45,496 bases of DNA from Pelosinus fermentans (GTDB lineage Bacteria > Bacillota > Negativicutes > DSM-13327). The translations under genes were made by a program, and so were the position numbers. The notes under the pieces were generated by a model, which saw nothing but the letters and a program-made list of their open reading frames with translations, searched no databases and had not been told where the DNA came from. Below, one piece after another: positions 29,187-38,031 of this stretch (positions are counted from its first letter, which is position 1; the number at the start of each line of letters is the position of its first letter). The stretch spans positions 1 through 45,496 of the forward strand of contig DJJR01000001.1 of NCBI GenBank assembly GCA_002434245.1, in the 5' to 3' direction.

Positions 29187-29846
29187 TCATTGTGCATCAA
29201 ATGCTACATTGGTAATCCCAGAGATATTTAAAAGACCAACTGTCACCTGATTCCGCTCTGCTTGCTTAGGAATATATACCGTAAAGACTATTTTAAGCAA
29301 TTCTTTTTGCTCCCGAACATCTACATTTCGAATTTGGATGCCATGTACACCCAGTATGGAAGCAATTTTCCCGATTTGCCCAGGTGTATCAATAGTCGTA
29401 ATCGCCAACTCCACAAGGGAATGATGATCTTTTTTTTCAATACGGGATAAAATGCTTAATGTCAGAAATACAAAAGCAGTCGTCATGAAAGCTCCCATGT
29501 AATATCCGCTGCCTACAGCCAAGCCCACACCGGATACCACCCATAAGCTGGCTGCCGTTGTCAGTCCTCTAACCGTAGAGCCTTCTTTCATAATACTGCC
29601 TGCACCTAGGAAACCAATGCCACTGACTACCTGGGCTGCCAGCCGGGTAGGATCAGCATTGGTATATCCCTGTACCGATGCATAGATTTTAATTGATAAA
29701 ATCATGATTAAACAAGAACCAATGGACACCAAAATATGCGTCCTAAGCCCTGCCGCTTTATGATGTGATTCCCGTTCATAGCCAATAAAACCACCCAGAA
29801 AACTGGCCAGTAATAGTCGAATCGCCATCTCCCACTCCAATACCAT
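29187..29846 (-). CDS. MgtC/SapB family inner-membrane protein
   Basis: 219 residues. Four to five hydrophobic helices fill the first ~140 residues, with the family motifs GGFIGYERESHHKAAGLRTHILVSIGSCL and DPTRLAAQVVSGIGFLGAGSIMKEG...VRGLTTAASLWVVSGVGLAVG. A soluble ACT-like C-terminal region follows (VELAITTIDTPGQIGKIASILGVHGIQIRNVDV). MgtC proteins aid growth under low magnesium and modulate membrane ATPase activity in other bacteria. The role here is not fixed. ATG 29846 follows a G-run (aagggggggg); ATG 29828 with GGAGTGGGAG is also possible and would trim six residues. It is the first gene of the pair with the UPF0597 gene. Confidence 0.88.
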   Translation of the reverse strand: MVLEWEMAIRLLLASFLGGFIGYERESHHKAAGLRTHILVSIGSCLIMILSIKIYASVQGYTNADPTRLAAQVVSGIGFLGAGSIMKEGSTVRGLTTAASLWVVSGVGLAVGSGYYMGAFMTTAFVFLTLSILSRIEKKDHHSLVELAITTIDTPGQIGKIASILGVHGIQIRNVDVREQKELLKIVFTVYIPKQAERNQVTVGLLNISGITNVAFDAQ

Positions 29847-29979
29847 ATCCTAACCCCCCCTTGTGTGTCAAAGGTGCAAAATAACCGCATATAAATCACA
29901 ATATCTAACGTATAGTATACATTCTTTTCTCACTGCACACAATCATTGCCAATTTAATAATCTGACAAGAAAATAAATG

Positions 29980-30046
29980 AACCGCAGAGGCGCAGAGAAC
30001 ACAGAGAAAAAATAGACAGTGTAATAAAATATACCCCTCTGCGGTT
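29980..30046. repeat. dispersed 'ccgcagaggcgcagag' hairpin repeat, copy A
   Basis: The element starts aaccgcagaggcgcagag and ends cctctgcggtt, so its ends are complementary over 11 bases. Its first 30 bases are identical to copy B at 38032. It lies in the 270-base gap between the MgtC-like gene and rpoN, which holds no gene otherwise. Similar sequences occur as scattered intergenic repeats in several bacterial phyla; mechanism of spread unknown. Confidence 0.8.
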
Positions 30047-30073
30047 AAATTGCTTCCTCTTTCTTTTTTCACC

Positions 30074-30115
30074 ATAATAAGAGGCGTAACTATTACAAGT
30101 TACGCCTCTTATTAT
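30074..30115. terminator. terminator hairpin after rpoN
   Basis: Arms 30074-30091 and 30098-30115 are perfectly complementary over 18 bases (gaggcgtaac core) with a six-base loop. The hairpin begins two bases after the rpoN stop. The 3' arm on the minus strand ends in a T-rich cctcttattat, but no long U-run follows. It is palindromic enough to work from either side. Confidence 0.7.
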
Positions 30116-30116
30116 T

Positions 30117-31514
30117 TCAATATCGCTTACGTTTTGCCGATGAAGGGATATTCTGTTCCTCCCGGTATTTAGCTACAGTCCGCCTGGAAATTTTCATTCC
30201 ATGTTGACAGAGAATCTCTGATAATGCTTGATCACTAAAAGGATCAGAAGAATCTTCGGTATTAATTAATTCTTTAATTTTTTGCTTCACTTTTGTTGCC
30301 GATACATCCTGGCTGCCATCACTGCTTTGTACAGCTGTCGAAAAAAAGCTGCGCAGGCTGACGAGCCCATGAGGCGTATCTACATACTTATTAGCAATTG
30401 CACGACTCACGGTAGATTCATGAACTTCTATCTTTTCAGCTACTTTTTTCATGACTAAAGGCCGTAAGAATTTTGTGCCTTTATCAAAAAAGTCCTGCTG
30501 CAGCTCAATAATCGCTTCCATCACATTATATAAAGTGCGACGGCGCTGTTCAATACTCTTAATCAGCCAAACAGCAGAGTTTAAACGACCTTCAATAAAC
30601 TTCTTGGACTCACTGTCAGCATCAACCGCCACACGGCGATAATAAGGATTAATCGTCAATTTAGGAACACTCGTGTCATTTACAGTAATCACATACTTGC
30701 CATTTACTCTTTCCACAGTCATATCCGCTACGATATAACTGCACTGGTCATTCCCAAATGCGCGGCCTGGTTTGGGATCAAAGGTACGAATTACATCTAC
30801 CGCTTGCTGTATTTCCTGAGGACTGCAGTTTAGTTTTTCTGCAATTGCTTTATACTTTCCCGCTGCCACCTCAGGCAGATAATGACAAATAATATCTTCC
30901 ACCAATGTAGTATAAGTGCCTTTTTGCTGACACTGCAGCAATAAGCATTCTTGTAAGTCCCGAGCTCCTACACCCATAGGATCAAAGGTCTGTATGAGGT
31001 TAAGAACTTCCAAAACCCGATCTTCGTTAGTGCCTAAGGTATCTGCAGCTTCTGACAACGTACCGCATAAATAACCATTTTCATCAATGCAGCCAATCAG
31101 ATAATGTCCTATTCCTTTGGCAGACTCATCCCGTACCGCCAAATGCAGTTGGAATTCCAAATGCTCATGCAAAGAAACATTGTTTTTGACGAACTTTTCT
31201 ACAGTAGTTTTTTCATCATCAACTACCATATACTCGGACTTCTTATCAATTCCTTGATTAAAATAATCATCCCAGTTCAAGTAATCATCCAGTTGTTCTT
31301 TTGGATTTTCATTTACAGGATCTGCTTCAGGATCATCAACCTCTTTTTCTGCTATCTCTAATACAGGATTCTCTATAATTTCTTGTTCGATCATATCTGA
31401 CAATTCCAAAGCAGAAAGCTGCAAAATGGCGATTGCCTGCCGTAGTTCAGGTGTCATCATTAACTTTTGGTTCAATTCTAATTTAAGACCATAACCTAGG
31501 TTGATAGGAATCAC
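30117..31514 (-). CDS. rpoN: RNA polymerase sigma-54 factor
   Basis: About 465 residues. The N-terminal activator-interacting region (LGYGLKLELNQKLMMTPELRQAIAILQLSALEL) is followed by an acidic stretch near residues 60-95. The core-binding region comes next, then the HTH (HESTVSRAIANKYVDTPHGL near residue 370) and the RpoN box SRRTVAKYREEQNIPSS near the end. It recognises -24/-12 promoters and needs an ATPase activator, none of which is in the window. The gene is 14 bases downstream of hypE, so it is probably cotranscribed with the hyp genes. The start is uncertain. An in-frame stop precedes GTG 31514, that GTG overlaps the AGGAGGTGAT ribosome site itself, and the codon at ideal distance is ATC 31505 (ATT at 31511 is another choice). 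Coordinates use GTG. Confidence 0.96.
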   Translation of the reverse strand: MIPINLGYGLKLELNQKLMMTPELRQAIAILQLSALELSDMIEQEIIENPVLEIAEKEVDDPEADPVNENPKEQLDDYLNWDDYFNQGIDKKSEYMVVDDEKTTVEKFVKNNVSLHEHLEFQLHLAVRDESAKGIGHYLIGCIDENGYLCGTLSEAADTLGTNEDRVLEVLNLIQTFDPMGVGARDLQECLLLQCQQKGTYTTLVEDIICHYLPEVAAGKYKAIAEKLNCSPQEIQQAVDVIRTFDPKPGRAFGNDQCSYIVADMTVERVNGKYVITVNDTSVPKLTINPYYRRVAVDADSESKKFIEGRLNSAVWLIKSIEQRRRTLYNVMEAIIELQQDFFDKGTKFLRPLVMKKVAEKIEVHESTVSRAIANKYVDTPHGLVSLRSFFSTAVQSSDGSQDVSATKVKQKIKELINTEDSSDPFSDQALSEILCQHGMKISRRTVAKYREEQNIPSSAKRKRY

Positions 31515-31528
31515 CTCCTATAGCTTAT

Positions 31529-32539
31529 TCAACATATGCGCGGCAATTGATCACCTACCAGCATATCCAGTAATCGAACGCCGCCAATCCTGGTACGTAA
31601 GCCAACCTGTCCACGCGGTTCCTTCACAACAGTACCGATCACTCTTGCCTCACTCCCGTAAACATGCTGCTGCATAATATCCAATACTTGATTGGTCGAC
31701 TCCGGTTCCACAAAAACAATCATTTTTCCTTCATTCGCCAAATACAGCGGATCAAAACCTAAAATATCGCATGCAGCCTGTACAGCTGATGATATAGGAA
31801 TATGAGTTTCCTCCAGCATAATACCGACCCCCGATTGCAGAGCAATCTCATTTAGAGTTGTTGCAAGACCGCCTCGGGTTGGATCTCGCAGCACAGCTAC
31901 CTTAGGTACTGCCGTCAGCATCGCCTCTACCAGGCCATTGAGTGGTGCACAGTCACTGCGTACACTTTGAGGAAACTGTAATCCATGTCGTTCTCCCATT
32001 ACTGCCAAAGAATGCTCACCTAGATAGCCGCTCAAAATAATATTCTGCCCAGGCAAAGCATTTTTACCTGAGATATGAACATGATTCATGATCTTGCCAA
32101 TTCCAGCAGTATTGATATAAATACCATCCACCGCTCCTTTTTCCACGACCTTCGTATCTCCGGTTACAATATGCACGCCAGCTTCCTTGGCAGCTTGCTG
32201 CATGGAGGCGACAATACGCTGCAGATCAGCGATAGGAAAGCCTTCTTCCAGTACAAAACCAGCGCTTAAATACAAGGGAAGAGCACCATTCATCGCTACA
32301 TCATTTACTGTGCCGCATACTGCCAGCTTGCCAATATCTCCGCCAGGAAAAAACAAAGGTTTTACTACATAAGAGTCCGTAGAAAAAGCCAATCGGCATC
32401 CGCTGATATCAAGCTGCGCCCCATCATTCATTTCTCCTAAGATCTCATTGGCAAAAGCAGGCCACATTACATTCTTGATTAAATCATGACTTAACTTCCC
32501 GCCGCTGCCATGGGCTAACTGAACACGTTCATTACTCAC
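31529..32539 (-). CDS. hypE: hydrogenase maturation protein HypE, carbamoyl dehydratase
   Basis: 336 residues. HypE takes the carbamoyl group made by HypF onto its C-terminal cysteine and dehydrates it with ATP to a thiocyanate, the source of the cyanide ligands of the [NiFe] centre. The C-terminus is the diagnostic PRIC. The N-terminal HGSGGKLSHDLI and the ATP-binding parts (DGAQLDISGCRLAFSTDSYVV, GDIGKLAVCGTVNDVAMNGA, VTGDTKVVEKG, RDPTRGGLATTLNEIA) match the family. I chose GTG 32539, six bases behind GGGAGG and overlapping the hypD stop as GTGA, over GTG 32548. The overlap suggests translational coupling. The usual HypE length supports it. Confidence 0.97.
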   Translation of the reverse strand: MSNERVQLAHGSGGKLSHDLIKNVMWPAFANEILGEMNDGAQLDISGCRLAFSTDSYVVKPLFFPGGDIGKLAVCGTVNDVAMNGALPLYLSAGFVLEEGFPIADLQRIVASMQQAAKEAGVHIVTGDTKVVEKGAVDGIYINTAGIGKIMNHVHISGKNALPGQNIILSGYLGEHSLAVMGERHGLQFPQSVRSDCAPLNGLVEAMLTAVPKVAVLRDPTRGGLATTLNEIALQSGVGIMLEETHIPISSAVQAACDILGFDPLYLANEGKMIVFVEPESTNQVLDIMQQHVYGSEARVIGTVVKEPRGQVGLRTRIGGVRLLDMLVGDQLPRIC

Positions 32540-33636
32540 ACCTGCCACCTCCCTGCTCCGTACTTATACCATGCTGCACAAGTACCTTCTACAGACACCA
32601 TACATGATCCAATGGGATGTTCAGGTCTACAAGCTTTTCCAAACAAAAGACAGGCTGAAGGCTGGAGCAGTCCGCGCAGTACTTTGCCGCACTGACACTG
32701 GCTGGCTTCTTTTGTTTCCTCTACTATTATAGGTATGTTCAAAAGAGCATCAAATGCCTGATATTTTTCTCGAATCGACATCCCTGAATTAGGAATTTTA
32801 CCAAGTCCCCGCCACACAGCATCCGTTTGCTGATATACCTGAGACAAAATCCTACAGGCAGAAGGATTGCCTTCTTTGGGTACAATGCGGCTGTACTGAT
32901 TCTCCAGCCTTGCTGTCTGCTCATGAATTTGCAGCATGAGCATGTACACCGCTTGCAAAATATCTAATGGTTCAAAACCCGCTACAACGCCCGGAATATG
33001 ATATTCCCTGCTTAAAAAATCATATGGCTGCAGCCCGATGATAGCACTGACATGACCAGGCAGTAAGAAACCATCGACATGACTTTCACCCGATGCTAAC
33101 AGAGCTCTAAGAGCAGGCGGCACTAATTTATGAGCTGACAAAACATAAAAATTAGCAAGATGCGCCTCATCCGCCATCAAAATTGCCGCAGCTGCAGTGG
33201 GAGACGTTGTTTCAAAGCCAACTGCCAAGAAAATCACCTTTTTATCCGGATTCTTTGCAGCAAAATCTAATGCCTCCAAAGAAGAATATACAATACGGAT
33301 ATCAGATCCTTGGGCTTTTTCTTTCGCTAATGTAGAAGAAGAACCAGGTACTTTTAGCATATCCCCAAAAGTCGTAATCATAACATCAGATTTTCTGCTA
33401 TAAGCAATCGCAGTGTCTAAATATTCATTTGGCGTCACACATACAGGGCATCCCGGACCGCTAACCAGTTCTACAGTTTCCGGCAGCAGCTGACGAATAC
33501 CAGACTTAAAAATCGACACGGTATGAGTACCGCATACTTCCATGAAACGAAGAGATCGCCCGCTTGCTAATTTTTCAATTTCCCTAGTAAAAAAAGCAGC
33601 AGCTTTTTTTACTTCTTCATTTGTCATGCTCAGCAT
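32536..33636 (-). CDS. hypD: hydrogenase maturation protein HypD
   Basis: 366 residues. HypD is the Fe-S scaffold on which, with HypC, the Fe(CN)2CO unit of [NiFe]-hydrogenase is built. Visible are MEVCGTHTVSIFKSGI, the redox motif SGPGCPVCVTP, and a C-terminal cysteine cluster (QCQCGKVLRG...CLLFGKACRPEHPIGSCMVSVEGTC) that ligates the [4Fe-4S] centre. The start at ATG 33636 lies inside the last codons of hypC, ten bases behind AAGGAG. A longer reading to 33714 would run almost 100 bases through hypC and adds unrelated residues. Overlaps with hypC at one end and hypE at the other indicate a tightly coupled operon. Confidence 0.97.
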   Translation of the reverse strand: MLSMTNEEVKKAAAFFTREIEKLASGRSLRFMEVCGTHTVSIFKSGIRQLLPETVELVSGPGCPVCVTPNEYLDTAIAYSRKSDVMITTFGDMLKVPGSSSTLAKEKAQGSDIRIVYSSLEALDFAAKNPDKKVIFLAVGFETTSPTAAAAILMADEAHLANFYVLSAHKLVPPALRALLASGESHVDGFLLPGHVSAIIGLQPYDFLSREYHIPGVVAGFEPLDILQAVYMLMLQIHEQTARLENQYSRIVPKEGNPSACRILSQVYQQTDAVWRGLGKIPNSGMSIREKYQAFDALLNIPIIVEETKEASQCQCGKVLRGLLQPSACLLFGKACRPEHPIGSCMVSVEGTCAAWYKYGAGRWQV

Positions 33637-33847
33637 ATTGTTCCAACTCCTTGAATAGGGCCAAGGTTTTCTTTGCTTCTTCCTCATCAATAACCTGAAC
33701 CGCAAATCCTGCATGCATCAAGACAAAATCTCCTACCTGAGCCTCGGGCAAAAGCATAACACTCACATTTCGCGTCACACCCCCTACTTCAATCGTAGCC
33801 AACATATCCTGCCTCGCTAGAATTTTTCCTGGTACAGCTAAACACAT
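33617..33847 (-). CDS. hypC: hydrogenase maturation chaperone HypC
   Basis: 76 residues. It starts with the invariant MCLAVPGKI, where Cys2 binds the iron unit and the hydrogenase large-subunit precursor. The family core VGGVTRNVSVMLLPEAQVGDFVLMHAGFAVQVIDEEEA follows. It shuttles the Fe(CN)2CO group from HypD to the large subunit. GAGGTGAT lies just upstream of ATG 33847. It starts four bases after hypF ends and its 3' end overlaps the start of hypD. Confidence 0.97.
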   Translation of the reverse strand: MCLAVPGKILARQDMLATIEVGGVTRNVSVMLLPEAQVGDFVLMHAGFAVQVIDEEEAKKTLALFKELEQYAEHDK

Positions 33848-33851
33848 AGGA

Positions 33852-36110
33852 TCACCTCTTTCTCATACATGCTCCAGCCACAGCTGCCTGCCCGAAAGCA
33901 AGACCCCCATCATTAGGCGGAACAAGCTCATTCGTATACACACTCATACCCTCTTGTTGCAAGATTCCGAATACTTTTTTTAAAATAGTCGTATTTTGCC
34001 ACACGCCGCCACTGAGTGCGACCTTTCGTATGCCTGTATCATCTTTTATTTTCTTAACCATAGTGACAACCGCATCTGCTATGGTTGCATGAAAACAAGC
34101 TGCTAAAAAATCAACTGAACTTCCTTTGCGGAGCGCTTCTGTCAGGGCAACAAAGGTAAGCATAAAATCTAAAATATAGGGACTTCCTTGAGAAATTTCA
34201 TAGGGAAATACATCTCCATATTGCTTATGCCCAGCTCTTTCTAACGCAATGGCTCCTTGCCCTTCATAGTGAATGGTATGACAAATTCCTAATATTCCTG
34301 CAGCAATATCAAATAAGCGGCCTGCACTCGAAGTCAACGGAGCATTAATTCCTTTTGCAGCGGCCTGTACCATCAAATCCCAGCCTGGAGACAAATCATG
34401 ACACAGTTTGATATCAAAAGCAGCAAATTCTTTTCCATATAGATTATATAACACCCAGGCCGCTATGCGCCATGGTTCTTTAATGGCTTTTGCACCGCCA
34501 GGCAAAGGCAAATATTTGCAATGACCAAGGCGAAGGAAATCTGTGCTGTCAGCTACTAAGAATTCTCCTCCCCATAAGGTTCCATCGCATCCATAGCCAG
34601 TACCGTCAAAAGCGACACCAATCACCTTTTCGCGAATATCATGCTCTGCCAGTACTGACGCAATATGAGCATGATGATGCTGAACCCCCAGATGGGAAAT
34701 AGGTAAAGACAAAGCATATTTGGAGGCTAAATATTCCGGATGCCAATCATAAGCAACTAGAGCAGGTTCGATGGAAAATAGTTGTTTATAATGTTCAATA
34801 GCAGCAAGATATGCCTCATAAGTTGCCATATTCTCTAAATCCCCCATGTGACTGCTCAGAAAAGCAAAGGATCCGCGAGACAGGCAAAAGGTATTTTTAG
34901 CTTCGCCACCAACCGCCAAAATAGACGGTATTTCCTGGGAAATTTTTATTGGTTTAGGAGCCAATCCTCGACTGCGCCGCAGTATTTGTCGCTTGCTCCC
35001 CACTATTCGCACCACAGAATCATCACTTTGCTGAAAAATTTCCCGATTATGCACCAAAAAATAATCTGCGATCCTTCCTAATAATCGAAGGGCTTCTTGA
35101 TCTTTATATACAATCGGCTCATCACTCATATTACCGCTGGTCATTACCCATGTGTCCTGGTCTGCCAGCAGCAGCCAATGGATCGGAGCATAAGGCAGCA
35201 TCACTCCCAGAAAATCTGTGCCTGGCGCAACACTCTGCGCTAAATCAGCCTCCGCCTTTTTTGCTAATAATACAATCGGGCGCGCGGCACTTGTCAATAA
35301 AATTTCTTCTTCCTTTGACACATCACATAACTGTCTGATTCTTTCTATACTGCCACACATAAGGGCAAAGGGCTTATCTGCTCTGATCTTACGAGTGCGC
35401 AATTGACTGACGGCTTGTTCCTGACGGGCATCACAAGCTAAGTGATAGCCGCCAATCCCTTTTATTGCCACAATATGTCCTGCTGCAATCAACCTCCTGG
35501 TTTCCTTAAAGACATCACAAGCAATCGGTGTTCCCTCCCTCGTAAGAAGACGAAAAGCAGGACCGCATTCCGGGCAAGCATTAGGCTGGGCATGAAACCG
35601 CCTGTCACGGGGATTATCATATTCGGCCTGGCAGCTAGGGCACATCGGAAACGTATTCATCGTGGTAGCAGCACGATCATAAGGAACATCTTTAATAATG
35701 CTATAACGCGGACCACAGTTTGTACAATTGATAAACCCATAACGATACCGCCTGTTCTCAGGGTCTGTCATTTCCCTTAAGCAATCAGAACAAGTAGCGA
35801 CATCGGGAGAAACCCATGCTGTTTTTTGCGTCTCTTCCCTGCTGTACCTGATTATAAATTCCGTATCTCCAAGCAGACTGACTGGATTGACAATCACTTC
35901 CTCCACTACTGCAAGAGGAGGCGCAGAAATGCTCAGTTCCTCAAGAAAACACGAAACTGCCGGAGAATCCCCTTCTGCCTCAATCTCGACTCCCTGGGAG
36001 TTATTCAGCACCCACCCCGTTACGTGATAACGCTGTGCTAGATTATAAACAAAGGGGCGGAATCCCACCCCTTGTACAATACCTCGTATGTGTATGGCAA
36101 GACGCTGCAT
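33852..36110 (-). CDS. hypF: carbamoyltransferase HypF
   Basis: 752 residues, normal for HypF. It turns carbamoyl phosphate and ATP into carbamoyl adenylate and passes the carbamoyl group to HypE. Domain order: acylphosphatase (VQGVGFRPFVY, residues 1-90), a double zinc finger (CSDC, CTNCGPRYS, CPSC, CPECGP; about 105-185), a YrdC-like domain (AIKGIGGYHLACDA; about 195-380) and a Kae1-like domain (VQHHHAHIASVL, FDGTGYGCDGTLWGGEF; to the end). The start is ATG 36110 with GAGGGG upstream. It starts 16 bases after the SCIFF maturase gene and ends four bases before hypC. hypA and hypB (nickel insertion) are not in this operon. Confidence 0.98.
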   Translation of the reverse strand: MQRLAIHIRGIVQGVGFRPFVYNLAQRYHVTGWVLNNSQGVEIEAEGDSPAVSCFLEELSISAPPLAVVEEVIVNPVSLLGDTEFIIRYSREETQKTAWVSPDVATCSDCLREMTDPENRRYRYGFINCTNCGPRYSIIKDVPYDRAATTMNTFPMCPSCQAEYDNPRDRRFHAQPNACPECGPAFRLLTREGTPIACDVFKETRRLIAAGHIVAIKGIGGYHLACDARQEQAVSQLRTRKIRADKPFALMCGSIERIRQLCDVSKEEEILLTSAARPIVLLAKKAEADLAQSVAPGTDFLGVMLPYAPIHWLLLADQDTWVMTSGNMSDEPIVYKDQEALRLLGRIADYFLVHNREIFQQSDDSVVRIVGSKRQILRRSRGLAPKPIKISQEIPSILAVGGEAKNTFCLSRGSFAFLSSHMGDLENMATYEAYLAAIEHYKQLFSIEPALVAYDWHPEYLASKYALSLPISHLGVQHHHAHIASVLAEHDIREKVIGVAFDGTGYGCDGTLWGGEFLVADSTDFLRLGHCKYLPLPGGAKAIKEPWRIAAWVLYNLYGKEFAAFDIKLCHDLSPGWDLMVQAAAKGINAPLTSSAGRLFDIAAGILGICHTIHYEGQGAIALERAGHKQYGDVFPYEISQGSPYILDFMLTFVALTEALRKGSSVDFLAACFHATIADAVVTMVKKIKDDTGIRKVALSGGVWQNTTILKKVFGILQQEGMSVYTNELVPPNDGGLAFGQAAVAGACMRKR

Positions 36111-36126
36111 AGTATTGTCCCCTCTA

Positions 36127-37482
36127 CTATTTTCCGCTTTCCAATCTTAAGATTGCCTGAATCATTAAGGCACATTCCAATCGTTTTTTTTGCAATTCAC
36201 AGCCAATTTCATAGGGAATATTAATATCCTTGTTAAATAAGTCTGCATTTGCATGACAGCCGCCGCTGCAATAAAAACGTGCCCAACAATCACGACATTC
36301 GCTTTTATTTAAAACATGGCTCTGACGAAACTGATCTGGCAATGTAGTATTTTTTACACCCTCAAACACATTACCCAGCAGAAATTCTTCCCGCCCGACA
36401 AACTGATGACAAGGGTATAAATCACCTTCAGGCGTTACAGCAAAATACTCATGCCCAGCGCCACAGCCGCTTAAACGCTTTGCGACACAAGGACCATTAT
36501 CAAGGTCTAAATTAAAATGAAAAAACTCAAAACCCTGTCCCTTACGTTTACGCTCCAGATACGCTTGTGCCAATAAGTCATATTGAGCGAACAATTGAGG
36601 AAGATGCTCTTTCGTAAGAGCATAATCACAGTCTTGGGCTACAACAGGTTCCACAGATAATTGGGTGAATCCTTTATCAGCGATATCTAGTACATCCGCA
36701 GCAAAATCTAAATTATGAGCCGTAAAAGTACCTCGCAGATAATAATTCTGACCGTTGCGAGACTCAATGGTTTTAGTGACATTCTTCAAAATCATATCAT
36801 AACTGCCGGCACCATTTACAAAGGGACGCATGTTGTCGTGCACTTCGCGCCGTCCATCTAAGCTAAGTACCAGGCTAATATTATTATCATTTAAATACTG
36901 GTTGATCTCTTCATTTAAAAGTACACCATTAGTCGTCAACGTCAATTTAAACTTTTTACCAGTCTCATTTTCACGACGTCGAATATAAGATACCGCATGA
37001 CGCACTGTACTCATATTCATAAGAGGTTCACCGCCGAAAAAATCGATCTCACTGTTAATGCGTGGTCCGCTGTTTTCAATAATGAACTCTACTGCTCTTT
37101 CGGCTACTTCCTTACTCATCAAACCACGGGTATGTCCAAAGTCTCCTGTCCCAGCAAAACAATAGTTACAGCGTAAATTACAGTCATGAGCTACATGTAA
37201 ACACACAGACTTCACTAAGGCCTTTTGACTAAAATGCAGCGGTACTTCTACCATCTTGGAGAACAATTTATCCTCATCTATTAATTGATGCAGTTCTGCT
37301 AATACTTCCTTTATTTCTTCAGCCGCATAATGACTAGAGAATTCTGCCAATACCGCTTCATCATTACTGCCATCAAAAACATCCATCATATCATAAACCA
37401 ATTTATCTACAACGTGGACAGCTCCACTGTTAATATCTAATATAATATATAGACCATTTAAATAAAACTTATGTATACTCAT
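36127..37482 (-). CDS. scfB: SCIFF peptide thioether maturase, radical SAM/SPASM enzyme
   Basis: 451 residues. The radical SAM motif CNLRCNYC (near residue 102) binds the SAM-cleaving [4Fe-4S] cluster. The C-terminal SPASM/twitch region has GCGAGHEYFAVTPEGDLYPCHQF and SECRDCWARFYCSGGCHANADLFN, holding auxiliary clusters. An N-terminal peptide-recognition domain (HKFYLNGLYIILDINSGAVHVVDK) is present. Family members form a Cys-to-Thr thioether crosslink in the six-cysteine peptide ScfA, which is encoded next door at 37755-37895. Its 3' end lies 16 bases from hypF, so the maturase appears cotranscribed with the hydrogenase maturation genes, an unusual partnership. Confidence 0.96.
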   Translation of the reverse strand: MSIHKFYLNGLYIILDINSGAVHVVDKLVYDMMDVFDGSNDEAVLAEFSSHYAAEEIKEVLAELHQLIDEDKLFSKMVEVPLHFSQKALVKSVCLHVAHDCNLRCNYCFAGTGDFGHTRGLMSKEVAERAVEFIIENSGPRINSEIDFFGGEPLMNMSTVRHAVSYIRRRENETGKKFKLTLTTNGVLLNEEINQYLNDNNISLVLSLDGRREVHDNMRPFVNGAGSYDMILKNVTKTIESRNGQNYYLRGTFTAHNLDFAADVLDIADKGFTQLSVEPVVAQDCDYALTKEHLPQLFAQYDLLAQAYLERKRKGQGFEFFHFNLDLDNGPCVAKRLSGCGAGHEYFAVTPEGDLYPCHQFVGREEFLLGNVFEGVKNTTLPDQFRQSHVLNKSECRDCWARFYCSGGCHANADLFNKDINIPYEIGCELQKKRLECALMIQAILRLESGK

Positions 37483-37754
37483 TTTTGTTATTCACCTTTA
37501 AGCCAAAATTATTTTAATTGTCGAGTAAGAAAAACGCTGCGTATTCTTTTAAAATAAGACCTTTGAACCGCGAAGACGCGAAGAATTTCAAACAACAAGG
37601 GGACTACTATTTTTTCTTCTTCCCCTTGTGGCTGATTCACTACTTAAGAAGAGACTTGGCTTACGCCAAGTCCTAAGACGCAGGCAAAAGCCTTCGCCGC
37701 TCTTACTTGAAATCAAGCCCTCTGCCCATTAGGACAGAGGGCTGTCTTGACGGT
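37483..37754 (-). other. structured gap between scfA and scfB with two hairpins and a repeat fragment
   Basis: 272 bases with no gene. One hairpin pairs gacttggc and gccaagtc (37653-37672). A second pairs ends tcaag/cttga and agccctctg/cagagggct (37713-37750) right behind the scfA stop. Neither has a U-run on the coding strand, so they may be partial terminators or 3'-end protectors that let the small peptide gene be expressed above scfB. At 37566-37587 lies aaccgcgaagacgcgaagaa, a divergent half copy of the dispersed hairpin repeat. Confidence 0.6.
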
Positions 37755-37895
37755 CTACTTTTGGCAGACCTGATTGCCAACGGTGCATGATGTCTTGCAG
37801 GCCGATTGGCAGGAAGTCTGGCACTCTCCACAGCCACCAGTATGTACAGTTTCCTGTAAAGAAGCTTTATTAACAGTAATAATATGCTTTGCCAT
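37755..37895 (-). CDS. scfA: SCIFF ribosomal peptide precursor (six cysteines in forty-five residues)
   Basis: 46 residues. MAKHIITVNKASLQETVHTG leads into six cysteines spaced as GGCGEC, TSCQSACKTSC and QVCQ. This is the SCIFF signature, a nearly invariant modified peptide of Clostridia and Negativicutes whose function is unknown. The start is ATG 37895 behind AAGGAGGG; a longer reading upstream adds 24 residues without a ribosome site. The maturase gene follows after a structured gap. Confidence 0.96.
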   Translation of the reverse strand: MAKHIITVNKASLQETVHTGGCGECQTSCQSACKTSCTVGNQVCQK

Positions 37896-37938
37896 GATAA
37901 ATCCCTCCTTGCCCATAATTTTATTTCTTGCTTTACCT

Positions 37939-37967
37939 ATTTTATACGTTTTTGCAATACTAAGCAA
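37939..37967 (-). promoter_or_regulatory. sigma-A type promoter of scfA (and probably the scf-hyp-rpoN operon)
   Basis: On the minus strand TTGCTT (37967-37962) and TAAAAT (37944-37939) are separated by exactly 17 bases. That puts the -10 about 43 bases upstream of the scfA start. No -24/-12 (GG-N10-GC) sequence was noticed here, so the operon that carries rpoN seems to be started by the vegetative sigma factor. Confidence 0.6.
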
Positions 37968-38031
37968 TAGCTATTAAAAATTGCCTTATCGATATCAAAA
38001 TTCCTAAAAAAAACGCTGATACACCATTTTT

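Noticed and set aside
33637..33714. Longer N-terminus for HypD
   Set aside because: It would run through hypC in another frame and adds residues not found in HypD; ATG 33636 has a well-placed AAGGAG.
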